A stretch of 64,000 nucleotides of DNA, taken from contig NZ_BDUD01000001.1 of the NCBI RefSeq assembly GCF_003113895.1, positions 3,560,308-3,624,307 of the forward strand, read 5' to 3'. The position numbers and the translations under genes are program-made. The DNA is from Nostoc commune NIES-4072 (GTDB taxonomy: Bacteria > Cyanobacteriota > Cyanobacteriia > Cyanobacteriales > Nostocaceae). Below, in pieces: positions 54,546-63,663 of this stretch. The notes beneath the pieces are model-generated. The model saw only the letters and a program-made list of their open reading frames with translations, was not told where the DNA came from and did not search any database. Numbering within the stretch: position 1 is the first letter of the stretch; the number at the start of each line of letters is the position of its first letter.

Positions 54546-55146
54546 CAATTAATGATGAAGTTTTTCGCACCAGCGCCCTTGAAAAAGTCCACAGCCGCTA
54601 CGGTACTTACTTGTTACCACTAGCATTCCCAGAAGGTTCTCCTACCCACCCCGCATACGGCGCTGGACACGCTACCGTAGCAGGTGCTTGCGTTACTATT
54701 CTGAAAGCATGGTTTGATGAAGCTTGGGTGATTCCTGAACCAGTTGTTCCCGATGCTGAAGGTACGAAACTAGTTCAATACAATGGTGCTGATGCAGGTC
54801 AAATGACGGTTGGTGGAGAATTGAATAAAATTGCTGCCAATATTTCCATCGCTCGTAATGGTGCTGGTGTTCACTGGCGCAGTGATTACACAGAGTCCCT
54901 GAAACTGGGTGAGCAGATAGCAATTGGCATACTGCAAGAACAATCACTTACTTTTAACGAAGATAATTTCTTCAATCTGACTAAGTTTGATGGTCAGAAA
55001 ATCAAAATTTCTCGTAATGAAGTAAAACACCTGATGGAAGAAAAGGACGATTAGTTATAATTCATAATTCGTAACGACCCTCGTTCGTGAAACGTCTCCC
55101 AGGGAGAAGACTCACGCAACGCTTGGCCCCCAAGATGAAGTCAAAA

Positions 55147-55202
55147 GTCAAAAGGCAAAAGAGAATTGATGAAGTCTTGATTCTTCTCTTTTTACTTTTG
55201 AC
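55147..55202. terminator. Bidirectional hairpin between convergent genes
   Basis: GTCAAAAGG..AAAAGAGAA (55147-55165) pairs with TTCTTCTC..CTTTTGAC (55182-55202) with two mismatches. A and T runs on the two sides suit termination in both directions, between the haloperoxidase and the response-regulator genes. Confidence 0.6.
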
Positions 55203-55292
55203 TTATTAGCTCTCTGTCTCCTAAATAATAAGTCTTCAACCGGACATAATATCAGGTATAGGTACAGATGATTGTGATTTACCATTTACCTT

Positions 55293-57110
55293 TTAGATTC
55301 GCTTTACAAGATTCAATACACGAGTAATTAGTTGTGAGTTTTTAGCAGTTTTGCTTATACAATCATCAGCACCGATCGCAAATATTTGCTCAACAATATC
55401 TGTGTTTAAATTATCAACCAGAAAAAGTACTGGTAGAGATTTCCAGTATGGATCGTTACGTACTACCTGACAAATTTCAATGCCATTGATATTAGGCATT
55501 TCCACATCTAAAATTAGCAAATCTGGAGAAAATTCTGTCAGATTATCCCAAAAATATCGTGAGTCTTCAAGAGTTTTTAGAGTCAGTCCTAATGGTTCTA
55601 AAGATTGTTGTATAAAAGTTAATGTCTGTGAATCGTCGTCTACAATCATTACTCTTGCTTCGGTAATACAAGTTTGTTGTAATATTTGACTGACTGACTC
55701 TAAAATTTGGCTAGGAGGCATAGATTTTTGTAAAAAAGCACGTCCGCCAGCTCGTGCAACCTCAACGCGATAGCTAAAATTATTTCGCTCTGTAAAAACT
55801 AACACTGGTATTTCTGGCAGTGGCGATGGCGTTCCGCCCAGCGTAGCTGATCGCTGCGATAATTCTCTTAATAACTTCAAGCTATCTTTGTCAATATCAA
55901 GATCCAGTAGCACCACATCGGGATTTAAAGATGGAATTATATTTCTGGCTGTAGTGAGATTAGTAGCAATTTTAACTTGTAGTTCCTGATTTTCAGCTTC
56001 CTTTATCAATTCCTCTACTACTTGGCGATCGTTGCTAATTACTAATAGTAAATTTTGTATTTGTTCAACTGGAGCTTTTTCTAGTTCTCGTTGCAACTTA
56101 ATCAAAAGCTTATCTAAATAAAAACATTTAGCTTGGCTAATATATTTTTGATTTTGAAATACATCTTCTATTTCATTAGCTAATAACGAGCCTTTGGGAA
56201 AGCCAAAACTACCCAAAGAACCAGCTAGCTTGTGAGCTTCTTGCTCTGCTTTTTGCCTTAGTTCAACATCAAGTGTACCTTTTCTTAAAGCATCAGCAGC
56301 TAAGTTCAATACTGTAATGCGCGAATCAACCTTAACTTTAAAATTTTCCCGTTGTTGAGCAATGGCTGCTAGGAGAGTTTTCTGTTGTTTTAAATCTGTT
56401 TCCTGCTGATCTTTCTGACATTTTTGTTCATTCGATAGAGCTTTTAAACGATAACCCATTCCATAAACAGTTTCTATAAAATCATAGTTAGCACCTGCTG
56501 CTTTTAGCTTCTGTCTTAAACTTTTGATATGAGATTTAATCGTATTTTCTTCAGGTGGATCTTTTTCAGCACTCCAAAGTTGATCTACAATTGCACTCCG
56601 GCTAAAGATGCGCTGGTTGTTGCGTAAAAACAGGTCTAAAAGACTAAATTCTTTTGCCGTTAAATTTAGTACAATATCTGCATAAGTTACCTCACAAGTA
56701 CTAGGATCGAGACGCAAGCTTCCCCATTCCAAAATAGGAGGTAAAGAAGTATTTCCCCGACGCAGTAAAGCACGAATCCGAGCTGATAACTCTTGAAAGT
56801 CAAATGGTTTGACTACATAATCGTCTGCTCCGGCATCTAAACCGATAACTTTATCTGTTTTAGTATCTTTTGCTGTCAAAAGCAGAATCAGCATTTGATG
56901 TCCTGACTGGCGTAATTGCCGACAAAGACTGATACCATCCAGCTTTGGCAGAATCACATCTAGCAAAATCAGGTCATAGTTACAAACACTTATCAATTCC
57001 CAACCAGCTTCACCATCAGCAGCAATATCAACCACATAATTTTGTTTGGTAAGAGCTGTAGCTACAGCTTGAGCAAGCAAATCATCGTCTTCAACCAACA
57101 GAATTCTCAT
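55293..57110 (-). CDS. Multidomain response regulator REC-wHTH-HPt-REC-REC (605 aa)
   Basis: Order: receiver 1 (residues 1-118: VEDDDLLAQ, LILLDVILPKLD, YVVKPFDF); OmpR-type winged helix (about 130-225: LTAKEFSLLDLFLRNNQRIF, FIETVYGMGYRLK); HPt (about 245-345: EAHKLAGSLGSFGF with the phospho-His); receiver 2 (about 355-475: VVLLDLDIDKDS, FLQKSM); receiver 3 (about 483-600: VMIVDDDSQTL, LLILDVEMPN, CISKTAKNS). Residues about 418-429 (SATLGGTPSPLP) come from a dispersed repeat (55820-55856) inserted in frame. It could combine phosphorelay and DNA binding in one chain. The PAS kinase upstream is the likely partner. Confidence 0.85.
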   Translation of the reverse strand: MRILLVEDDDLLAQAVATALTKQNYVVDIAADGEAGWELISVCNYDLILLDVILPKLDGISLCRQLRQSGHQMLILLLTAKDTKTDKVIGLDAGADDYVVKPFDFQELSARIRALLRRGNTSLPPILEWGSLRLDPSTCEVTYADIVLNLTAKEFSLLDLFLRNNQRIFSRSAIVDQLWSAEKDPPEENTIKSHIKSLRQKLKAAGANYDFIETVYGMGYRLKALSNEQKCQKDQQETDLKQQKTLLAAIAQQRENFKVKVDSRITVLNLAADALRKGTLDVELRQKAEQEAHKLAGSLGSFGFPKGSLLANEIEDVFQNQKYISQAKCFYLDKLLIKLQRELEKAPVEQIQNLLLVISNDRQVVEELIKEAENQELQVKIATNLTTARNIIPSLNPDVVLLDLDIDKDSLKLLRELSQRSATLGGTPSPLPEIPVLVFTERNNFSYRVEVARAGGRAFLQKSMPPSQILESVSQILQQTCITEARVMIVDDDSQTLTFIQQSLEPLGLTLKTLEDSRYFWDNLTEFSPDLLILDVEMPNINGIEICQVVRNDPYWKSLPVLFLVDNLNTDIVEQIFAIGADDCISKTAKNSQLITRVLNLVKRI

Positions 57111-57257
57111 GAAAATGTTTGCTTGGAGAAGTAACCCTAAGCGCTGTCATCAAATTTATCTAACTTAGGTTATCTCCTTTTCAGTTTTATATAACATCTA
57201 TCAAAGGCAAGGTTTTAGAATATCTTTGCAATCATCCCATTGATGATGTTCAACACT

Positions 57258-58907
57258 TCAAACGGGCAATTTGACTGTAAATGTCGCTCCTTGACCCATT
57301 CCTTGGCTCTGGGCTTGGATTGTGCCACTATGCAGTTCTATTATATGACGGGCGATCGCTAGCCCTAAACCTAGTCCTTTATCTGACCGAGTATGACTAC
57401 TATCTGCTTGGCAAAAGCGCTCAAATACATGAGGTAGAAAGTCAGCACTGATACCCTTACCCGTATCACTGACTTGAATTTGAACATAGTTAAGAATTGA
57501 GGGTTGGGAAAATTCTTCCCCACTTCCTACTTCCTTTGACAACTGCACCTTAATTCGTCCATCGTTGGGTGTAAATTTAATTGCATTGGTGAGTAAATTT
57601 AACACAACTTGTTGCAAACGATCTGAGTCACCCGAAATTTTTTCTATTGAAGTGTCAAGTATAGTTTCAATTTGAATATCCTTTGCATCTGCCAATGATT
57701 GTACAACCTCGATCGCAGATGTAATTACTTCTACTAAATCTACCAAATCAATCGAGAGTGAAATTTCTCCTCTAACAATACGCGAAATATCAAGTAGGTC
57801 TTCAATAAGTTGCATTTGCAAATTAGCATTGCGTTCAATTGTCTCAAGTGCAAGAGTTGCTTTAGCTTCATCTAGCGCACCCGTTTGCAACATCCCCGCC
57901 CAACCAATAATTGCAGTCATGGGGGTACGTAATTCATGGGAAACTATGGCTAAAAATTCATCCTTGGAACGGTTTGCAGCTTCTGCTGCACTTTGCGCCG
58001 CTTCGCTAACAGCGCGTGCAGCTTGTTCTCGCAGCAGCAATTGCTCTTTTTCTTCTTCTGCTTGTTTGCGCTCAGTAATATCTTGCATAATTTTAGAGAA
58101 TCCGCGCAGATTTCCATTTTCATCTCGTAAAGGTGTGATTACACAATGCGCCCAAAAAAATGTCCCATCTTTGCGGAGATGCCAACGATTTTCTTTAGAA
58201 AAACCTTCAGTTACGGCTTTGCTCAATGCTTGTTGTGGTTGTCCGCGCTCAATTGCTTCTGGTGAAAAAATGCGCTCAAAAGGTTGACCAATAATTTCTG
58301 CTTCTTGATAGCCTAAAATACGTTCAGATCCAATGTTCCAGCTAGTAAAGTTACCGTTTGGATCTAACATAAAAATTGCGTAATTAGTTACTCCTTCTAT
58401 TAGCAACCGATAACGTTCTTCACTCTGACGCAGACTGTCTTGAATTTGACGTAGATGCTCGTAATTTTGTTGGGCTACTCGCGCATTCATTTGAGCTTGC
58501 GATCGCGCCTGACGTAGTGCAGTGTTAAGTAAGGTAATCAACAATGCTACTAGCACAAACTGAAGCAACCCCAACGCACCAAACCCAGCAACAGACAAAG
58601 AATAGAAAGGGAGTAAAAGGAAGTAGGCGCAGACGATAGCAGAGAAAAAAGTTGCTAACAGTCCTGGGTTTAAGCCACCATACCAGGAACTAACCATGAC
58701 AGCAGCTAAAAACAGTGGATAAATGGAATTCAGCCTATGTAGCTGCCATAGAAGCAGTGTCAGCAGTAAAGCTAGTAAAACCGTTAATAATGCAATGCTA
58801 TAACCTTGTAGCTGCGATGACCTCCGGTCGGTCGGAGACCATCGCGTAGCGTCTCCGTAGGAGAATCGCCAAAGGCGGGGCAAAGCCCATCGCGTTAATC
58901 TCCACAT
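57258..58907 (-). CDS. Membrane PAS histidine kinase with DUF4118 (549 aa)
   Basis: Residues about 40-130 hold four membrane helices of the KdpD-like DUF4118 type (YSIALLTVLLALLLTLLLW, YPLFLAAVMVSSWYGGLNPG). A PAS domain (about 160-280: LIEGVTNYAIFMLDPNGNFT, RKDGTFFWAHCVITPLRDENG) follows, then HisKA (KDEFLAIVSHELRTPMTAII) and HATPase (NLLTNAIKFT, DTGKGIS, GLGLGLAIARHI). Residues 1-35 (MWRLTRWALPRLWRFSYGDA) derive from a dispersed palindromic repeat at 58813-58895, so the natural start may have been lost or replaced. It lies about 150 bp from the multidomain regulator gene, its likely partner. Confidence 0.85.
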   Translation of the reverse strand: MWRLTRWALPRLWRFSYGDATRWSPTDRRSSQLQGYSIALLTVLLALLLTLLLWQLHRLNSIYPLFLAAVMVSSWYGGLNPGLLATFFSAIVCAYFLLLPFYSLSVAGFGALGLLQFVLVALLITLLNTALRQARSQAQMNARVAQQNYEHLRQIQDSLRQSEERYRLLIEGVTNYAIFMLDPNGNFTSWNIGSERILGYQEAEIIGQPFERIFSPEAIERGQPQQALSKAVTEGFSKENRWHLRKDGTFFWAHCVITPLRDENGNLRGFSKIMQDITERKQAEEEKEQLLLREQAARAVSEAAQSAAEAANRSKDEFLAIVSHELRTPMTAIIGWAGMLQTGALDEAKATLALETIERNANLQMQLIEDLLDISRIVRGEISLSIDLVDLVEVITSAIEVVQSLADAKDIQIETILDTSIEKISGDSDRLQQVVLNLLTNAIKFTPNDGRIKVQLSKEVGSGEEFSQPSILNYVQIQVSDTGKGISADFLPHVFERFCQADSSHTRSDKGLGLGLAIARHIIELHSGTIQAQSQGMGQGATFTVKLPV

Positions 58908-59085
58908 TTTCTATTACTTCTGCTTATGCTATCTATTTATTAAACTTCTACCCTAGTTTTCCACTTTCAAGTTTTACCATAAAAATCAATCTTAAGAGAA
59001 TGGTATATCTAAACAATACCCTCATTACACCGAAAGAATTAAATAACTCAGGAATAAGAATAATTAAAATAGGAAGATAATAACA

Positions 59086-59457
59086 ATGACCTCTAAGCAA
59101 ATCTTAGTTATTGATGATGAAGATGACATCCGTCAATTGATTCAGACTTGTCTAGAAATTATGGGCGGCTGGAAGGTGTTAACTGCTACTTCAGGTAATC
59201 AAGGATTACTCTTAGCTCAATCATCTCAACCCGATGCTATCCTTTTGGACGTAATGATGCCCGATATGGATGGTTTGACAACTTTTGAGAAACTACAAGC
59301 TAATCAAATAACTAAACATATACCTGTGATTTTACTTACAGCTAGAGGACGCACTAATAACGAACGTTTATTCAAAGATATAGATGTCAAAGGCATAATT
59401 AGTAAACCATTTAATCCTCAGAAACTAGCTATTCAAGTAGCAGCAGCCTTGAGCTAA
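59086..59457 (+). CDS. Single-domain response regulator (123 aa)
   Basis: Only a receiver: VIDDEDDIRQLIQTCLEI (acidic pair), AILLDVMMPDMDGL (phospho-Asp), ILLTARG and IISKPFNPQKLAIQ (conserved Lys). No output domain, so it should pass phosphate or regulate a partner by binding, like CheY. It is divergent from the PAS kinase gene, which could phosphorylate it. Confidence 0.88.
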   Translation: MTSKQILVIDDEDDIRQLIQTCLEIMGGWKVLTATSGNQGLLLAQSSQPDAILLDVMMPDMDGLTTFEKLQANQITKHIPVILLTARGRTNNERLFKDIDVKGIISKPFNPQKLAIQVAAALS

Positions 59458-59882
59458 AGTATATTACAAAATCTGGCGTTTCTAGTTCAGCTACTCCTGA
59501 ATTAAATAATACTACAGATGTCTTAAATCATTTGTAAAAATTTATATGCTTGAGATAAGACTACTGTGGTATCTCAAATTTAGGGTAGATATGCTTGGAA
59601 AAATATTCTATCTATAGATTTCCTAGTCTCTTTCTTAAGTAATAGGTTTTACCAAAAAGACCTTTTCTCCACTAGTTTTCCACTTTTACTCCCTAATTTA
59701 GAAGTAAGTCAATACCTAGTTGTGAGTTTTTATTAGATAAATTCTTTCCCATAAAAACCTGATATTTCAAAAATTAAAGACATTAATTAGTGAATTAATG
59801 GGTTTTATATAGATGGATAAAATTAAGCTCCAATTTACTATATTTTCTGAAAATATCTACTTAAGGGGTATCAATCTTATAT
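59458..59882. other. AT-rich gap, no feature seen
   Basis: About 425 bp without gene, repeat or hairpin that I could support. It should hold the promoter of the DUF3611 gene. Confidence 0.55.
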
Positions 59883-60452
59883 ATGATAGATAATTTAGAA
59901 TCACTTTCACATCCACCAAGCAAACAAAAATTTGCTGCTACATTGCGTTTAGTAAGTCAAATTAGTTTTTGGGTACAGTTAGTACTTGGTGGTATTTCTG
60001 GCATTGCTGTATTGTTGGCGTGTTTTAGCCGTAACATTACTACTCAGACAAGCAATGCAGGTATAGGCTTTGGGATATTTTTAGCTATTGTTGGTATTTT
60101 ATTGCTGTGCTTTCGGGTCTATTGGGCTTTGCGTTATCGAAAAATGGCTAAACTTTTACAAACGCCAAATTCTCAAAATCATCCCAAAAAGGAAGATGTA
60201 ATTCAAAATTTACGAATTGGATTGCTGGTGAGTTTGGTAGGGTTATTAATAGCTTTTATTGCTTCGGAAACGACAGTTGCAATTATATTGGGTAAAGCTG
60301 TAGCACAGCCTCAAGGTGTTGCAATTTATCAAGCAGAAAATGTCATTCGTTCGCTAGATATTTTTGTAATGTTTGCAAACATTAATATGATTGGCGCTCA
60401 CTTTTTTGGAGGAGTTACTTCTCTTGGCCTACTCTATTGGTTAGAAGAGTAA
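59883..60452 (+). CDS. DUF3611 family membrane protein (189 aa)
   Basis: Four membrane segments (about residues 25-47, 57-80, 105-130, 165-187). FAATLRLVSQISFWVQLVLG and IGFGIFLAIVGILLLCFRVY are typical of DUF3611, a family limited mainly to cyanobacteria and plastids, of unknown role. KAVAQPQGVAIYQAENVIRS is the conserved loop; FVMFANINMIGAHFFGGVTS leads into the last helix. No close upstream neighbour on the strand. Confidence 0.82.
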   Translation: MIDNLESLSHPPSKQKFAATLRLVSQISFWVQLVLGGISGIAVLLACFSRNITTQTSNAGIGFGIFLAIVGILLLCFRVYWALRYRKMAKLLQTPNSQNHPKKEDVIQNLRIGLLVSLVGLLIAFIASETTVAIILGKAVAQPQGVAIYQAENVIRSLDIFVMFANINMIGAHFFGGVTSLGLLYWLEE

Positions 60453-60584
60453 TAAATTTAATTAATTTTAGTGATTTGATTTTGCCGGTTATTGCAATGA
60501 AAATATTTATTAACCTAAAGTATTTTCTCGTTATTCACTAGATATCTATCATTATTGTCAAACAACAAACATCAGGAGTTAGTT

Positions 60585-61226
60585 ATGTACAATTTAAATC
60601 ATTCTTCTTTAAAAGGAGTTGGATTAGTTGGAACATTTTTTGGAACTTTGCTAATGGGTTTCTCTGCAATCACTCAATCAGCAGTAGCACAGCCGCGAAT
60701 TTCCCAAGTGAATCCTTGTCCTAGTATCTTCTATGAAGAACCACACCGAGATCGAGTTTTAGCTCCAGCAGGATGTCCGCCTAATGCTGCAACTTTAAGA
60801 TTTGAAAGACAACAGCGAACTACTGGTTCTCAAAGTGTTGTTGTTCCTGTCTATCCTATGAATGGAAGAGGATCTGTTATACAACCACCTTTTCCAGAAA
60901 GTCGGCAAAGTGCGATCGCAAATATCATACCAACAGCAGGTACAGTTGACGTGAAATTGAAAAATAACACTAATGCCGGTATTTCTTATCAAGCAATCGG
61001 TCAGACCCAACCTCGGTATCTTGCAGGTGGACAAGAGTTTGTCCTACGAAACTTACCAACACCTATCAGTATTACTTTGGTACGTCAAGACGGTGGACTG
61101 CTAAAAGTTATCCCCACGTCTACGTCTAATGGGACACTTGCAGTTTCGTTAGATGAAACAACCAAATTCGATGACAATCAAGGTGTATTAAGAATTCAAA
61201 AAAATGGTCAGGTCTTCTTGAATTAA
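60585..61226 (+). CDS. Exported hypothetical protein (213 aa)
   Basis: AGGAG precedes ATG 60585; the in-frame TTG 30 bp earlier is less likely. Residues 1-36 form a signal peptide ending SAVA-QPRI. The mature part has Cys-containing NPCPSIFYEEPHRDRVLAPA, a linker, and a beta-rich segment (GTVDVKLKNNTNAGISYQAI, GGQEFVLRNLPTPISITLVR). No catalytic residues stand out, and no family is recognised beyond periplasmic cyanobacterial proteins. Confidence 0.7.
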   Translation: MYNLNHSSLKGVGLVGTFFGTLLMGFSAITQSAVAQPRISQVNPCPSIFYEEPHRDRVLAPAGCPPNAATLRFERQQRTTGSQSVVVPVYPMNGRGSVIQPPFPESRQSAIANIIPTAGTVDVKLKNNTNAGISYQAIGQTQPRYLAGGQEFVLRNLPTPISITLVRQDGGLLKVIPTSTSNGTLAVSLDETTKFDDNQGVLRIQKNGQVFLN

Positions 61227-61417
61227 GATAGCTCACCGCCTGAATTTTGAGAGCTTTAAAATGCTGAATTACCACAAAACTTTTGATTTGTAGTAATCCA
61301 AAAATATCAGGTTCAGTTGAAGATTTTTCAATAAGACTGACGTAAAAGCGTAGAGATGTTTGCATAAAAATTCATCATCTGAACTTGATATCAATCAACC
61401 AAAATGGAGAATTTGAA

Positions 61418-62221
61418 ATGATCGACATTATTAAAACTAAGCAAAGTTATAAAGGAGCTATTGCTCTAGCACTATCGACAGTGCTGCTTGGAGCTTGTAC
61501 AAACAACTCAGAGCGAGAGGCAGCAGTACCAGAAGGTAATGTGACTACAAAAGAAGTTGCAAACAATACAAACGAACTAATTGGTAAAACTGTAACAATT
61601 AGAAGTATACCCGTCAAAAAATTGGGCCCATCAACTTTCACAATTGCCGATAAGCAATTTTTTAGTGCTAAACCAATTTTAATTGTAAATGCTTCGGGTA
61701 AAACTTTCACTTTGCCTACTGACCCAAATACAACAATTCAAGCAACAGGGCCAGTTCGTAAGCTTGCGATCGCAGATATTAATCGAGATTACAACTTGGG
61801 CTTAGATCCAAACTTGTACAAAGAGTACGAAACCCAACCTGCAATTATCGCTCAATCAATTGCACTTGCTCCTAAACCAGGTGAACTTACCACAAATCCT
61901 CAACTATATTATGGTAAAAATCTGGCAGTGACCGGTGAAGTGGAAAACATTAGAAATGCTAGCTCCTTCACCTTAGATGAAGATAAATTATTTGGTGGAC
62001 AGGATTTGTTAGTAATCCGTGCCGGTACTCCAAAAGCAACTGTCAATAAAGGCGAGAAAGTTGCAGTTACGGGTGTGTTGCGTCCGTTTGTTATTGCTGA
62101 CCTAAAACGGGATTACGATCTTAAATGGGATTTAACCTTAGAAAAGCAGCTAGAGGTGGAGTACAAGAATAAACCTGTGCTAGTTGCAACAGACGTATAT
62201 CCCTCAGCAATTCCACAATAA
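61418..62221 (+). CDS. Lipoprotein-like protein with two copies of an OB-like domain (267 aa)
   Basis: The signal with lipobox LLGAC (Cys about residue 27) marks a lipoprotein. The mature part is duplicated: NELIGKTVTIRSIPVKKLGP to PVRKLAIADINRDYNL (about 50-135), and YYGKNLAVTGEVENIRNASS to RPFVIADLKRDYDLKWDL (about 165-250). Each unit begins with a V.G.V-type strand, includes a [K]LFGG or FF segment and ends in a RDY motif, like the small OB-fold proteins of cyanobacteria. The second paralogue follows after 64 bp. Start set at ATG 61418, with GGAG 10 bp before it. Function unknown. Confidence 0.75.
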   Translation: MIDIIKTKQSYKGAIALALSTVLLGACTNNSEREAAVPEGNVTTKEVANNTNELIGKTVTIRSIPVKKLGPSTFTIADKQFFSAKPILIVNASGKTFTLPTDPNTTIQATGPVRKLAIADINRDYNLGLDPNLYKEYETQPAIIAQSIALAPKPGELTTNPQLYYGKNLAVTGEVENIRNASSFTLDEDKLFGGQDLLVIRAGTPKATVNKGEKVAVTGVLRPFVIADLKRDYDLKWDLTLEKQLEVEYKNKPVLVATDVYPSAIPQ

Positions 62222-62285
62222 GGTATTCTACAGCGTTGTCTATCAGGAAAACTTTTCATAAATAGCCTCAAAACAGATAAAAAGA

Positions 62286-63086
62286 ATGGCAAGAAATGAC
62301 AATCCTCAAAGGGGAGATTTCCTACAAGCGCTGAGTAAAGTAGGGGTATTAGTTTTCCTGGTAGCGATCGCTATGGTAGCGAGAAGTTGTAGTCTTTTTA
62401 ATGCAAAAGCAACTATCACTAATATATCGGAAATTACTGAGAACACTAAGGAATTTATTGGTAACTCTGCGACGATTAAAAGCAGAGTAATTGAGAAAGT
62501 TGGTTTGAGTTCATTTACGGTTAGTGATGCACGGTTCTTTCGCGGCGATCCTCTTGTAGTTGTCAATGCTTCAGGTGCGCCTTTCGATCTACCATCTGAC
62601 CAAAATATCAAAGTCCAAGTTACTGGTCAGGTTCGTAATTTAGTAATTCCCAAAATTGAGCAAGAATTTAATCTCAATATAGATGACAAATCTTACAAAG
62701 ATTATATCAATAAACCTGCAATTATTGCTCGATACATTGTATTAGCACCCCAACCTGGTCAAATAACACAACATCCCGAACAATACTATCGCCGTAAAGT
62801 TGCAGTTAAGGGGAAAGTAGAAAATATCCGCAGTCCGGTTTTACTAACGCTACATGAAAATCAATTATTTGGTGGGGAAGATTTGCTCGTCTTATTAAAA
62901 GCACCACCTAAAGTAGCAATAAATCAAAACCAAACAGTATCTATAAGAGGTGAAGTTCGTCCTTTTGTTGTTGCTGAAATTGAGCGAGACTATGGCTTCA
63001 CTTGGGATCTAAATGTAAAAAGAGAGTTAGAAGGTAAGTACGGCAACAGACCTATTTTAGTTGCTGAAACTGCATACCCTGAATAA
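62286..63086 (+). CDS. Membrane-anchored paralogue of the OB-like lipoprotein (266 aa)
   Basis: An N-terminal membrane anchor (about residues 15-35: SKVGVLVFLVAIAMVARSC) replaces the lipobox, though the Cys after it could be lipidated. The two-unit body matches the neighbour: EFIGNSATIKSRVIEKVGLS to LVIPKIEQEFNLN, and YYRRKVAVKGKVENIRSPVL to RPFVVAEIERDYGFTWDL. The tandem pair arose by duplication, and each copy is internally duplicated. It overlaps the longer reading of the next gene but not its preferred start. Confidence 0.75.
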   Translation: MARNDNPQRGDFLQALSKVGVLVFLVAIAMVARSCSLFNAKATITNISEITENTKEFIGNSATIKSRVIEKVGLSSFTVSDARFFRGDPLVVVNASGAPFDLPSDQNIKVQVTGQVRNLVIPKIEQEFNLNIDDKSYKDYINKPAIIARYIVLAPQPGQITQHPEQYYRRKVAVKGKVENIRSPVLLTLHENQLFGGEDLLVLLKAPPKVAINQNQTVSIRGEVRPFVVAEIERDYGFTWDLNVKRELEGKYGNRPILVAETAYPE

Positions 63087-63111
63087 TAAATTTTGGAGAA
63101 GATATCAGATA

Positions 63112-63498
63112 ATGAATATTCGATTGATGCGCTTAATAATTTTACCATTGGGCTTAATCTCTGTATTGCTTTTGGAGATGTTACCCTTTAGTTTTGCACG
63201 TGTTACAGCACAGGCGAATAATAATACCTCAATTCAACGTAGACTTTCAAAATACTCTCCTGTGAAAGCTCCCTTTCTTACACCTGCATCTCGTGGACAG
63301 CCGGTGAGAGATGTGCAAGCTGCCTTGCAATCGCTAGGATTTTATAACGGATCTATTGATGGTATCTATGGCCCTAGAACCACTAGAGCAGTAGTAGCAT
63401 TTCAGCGATCGCACAGAATAGTTGGTGATGGTAGAGTAGGAGCGCTGACGTGGCAAGCTTTACGCAGTAATATAGCACCCGTGCGTCGTCGTTTCTAA
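63112..63498 (+). CDS. Exported peptidoglycan-binding protein (128 aa)
   Basis: GGAGAA lies before ATG 63112, chosen over a TTG at 63061 inside the previous gene. A signal peptide (about residues 1-35) is followed by one PG_binding_1 domain (about 65-122): VRDVQAALQSLGFYNGSIDG, IYGPRTTRAVVAFQRSHRIV and GALTWQAL, the canonical three-helix repeat. It would bind the cell wall in the periplasm. The preceding gene stops 26 bp before, so they may be cotranscribed. Confidence 0.85.
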   Translation: MNIRLMRLIILPLGLISVLLLEMLPFSFARVTAQANNNTSIQRRLSKYSPVKAPFLTPASRGQPVRDVQAALQSLGFYNGSIDGIYGPRTTRAVVAFQRSHRIVGDGRVGALTWQALRSNIAPVRRRF

Positions 63499-63513
63499 CA
63501 GTGGCTACACAAA

Positions 63514-63540
63514 CTCTCGTCCGCCTGTGCGGACTAAGAG
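63514..63540 (+). terminator. Hairpin after the peptidoglycan-binding gene
   Basis: GTCCGC-CTGT-GCGGAC with extra CTCT/AGAG pairing; no T tract. It lies 16 bp past the stop. Confidence 0.55.
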
Positions 63541-63628
63541 AAAATTAATGACATAGGTAGTATTGCCTTACCAGAGTTCCAACAGGGATGTTTTTAGCCT
63601 GAGTGAGCAGAAAATTTCATGCAGCCAC

Positions 63629-63660
63629 TTGACATCAAAATTAAGTGCATATACACTTAA
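63629..63660 (+). promoter_or_regulatory. Promoter and palindromic operator of the MarR gene
   Basis: TTGACA (63629-63634), 17 bp, then TACACT (63652-63657) fit a -35/-10 pair. The near-perfect palindrome TTAAGTGCATATACACTTAA (63641-63660, 18 of 20 matching) overlaps the -10, ending 3 bp before the ATG. MarR proteins usually bind such sites in their own promoter. Confidence 0.75.
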
Positions 63661-63663
63661 TTT

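Larger units (their letters stand above)
51711..55054 (+). pseudogene. Vanadium-dependent haloperoxidase gene split by an insertion sequence
   Basis: The left part (51711-52818) covers the helical core and the vanadate-binding segment KWYVHRRLRPEAFGG. The right part (from 54546) continues without loss: NDEVFRTSALEKVHSRYGTY, SPTHPAYGAGHATVAGACVT with the active-site His, and ANISIARNGAGVHWRSDYTE with the last Arg/His pair. Rejoining at the 6-bp duplication gives AKYPINDEVFR with no frame change, about 539 residues. The intact enzyme would oxidise halides with H2O2 at a vanadate centre. Interrupted, it is probably inactive, though precise excision could restore it. ATG 51711 is preferred over TTG 51705. 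Confidence 0.88.

Noticed and set aside
54696..54947. 83-aa minus-strand frame
   Set aside because: Antisense to the conserved C-terminal half of the haloperoxidase.
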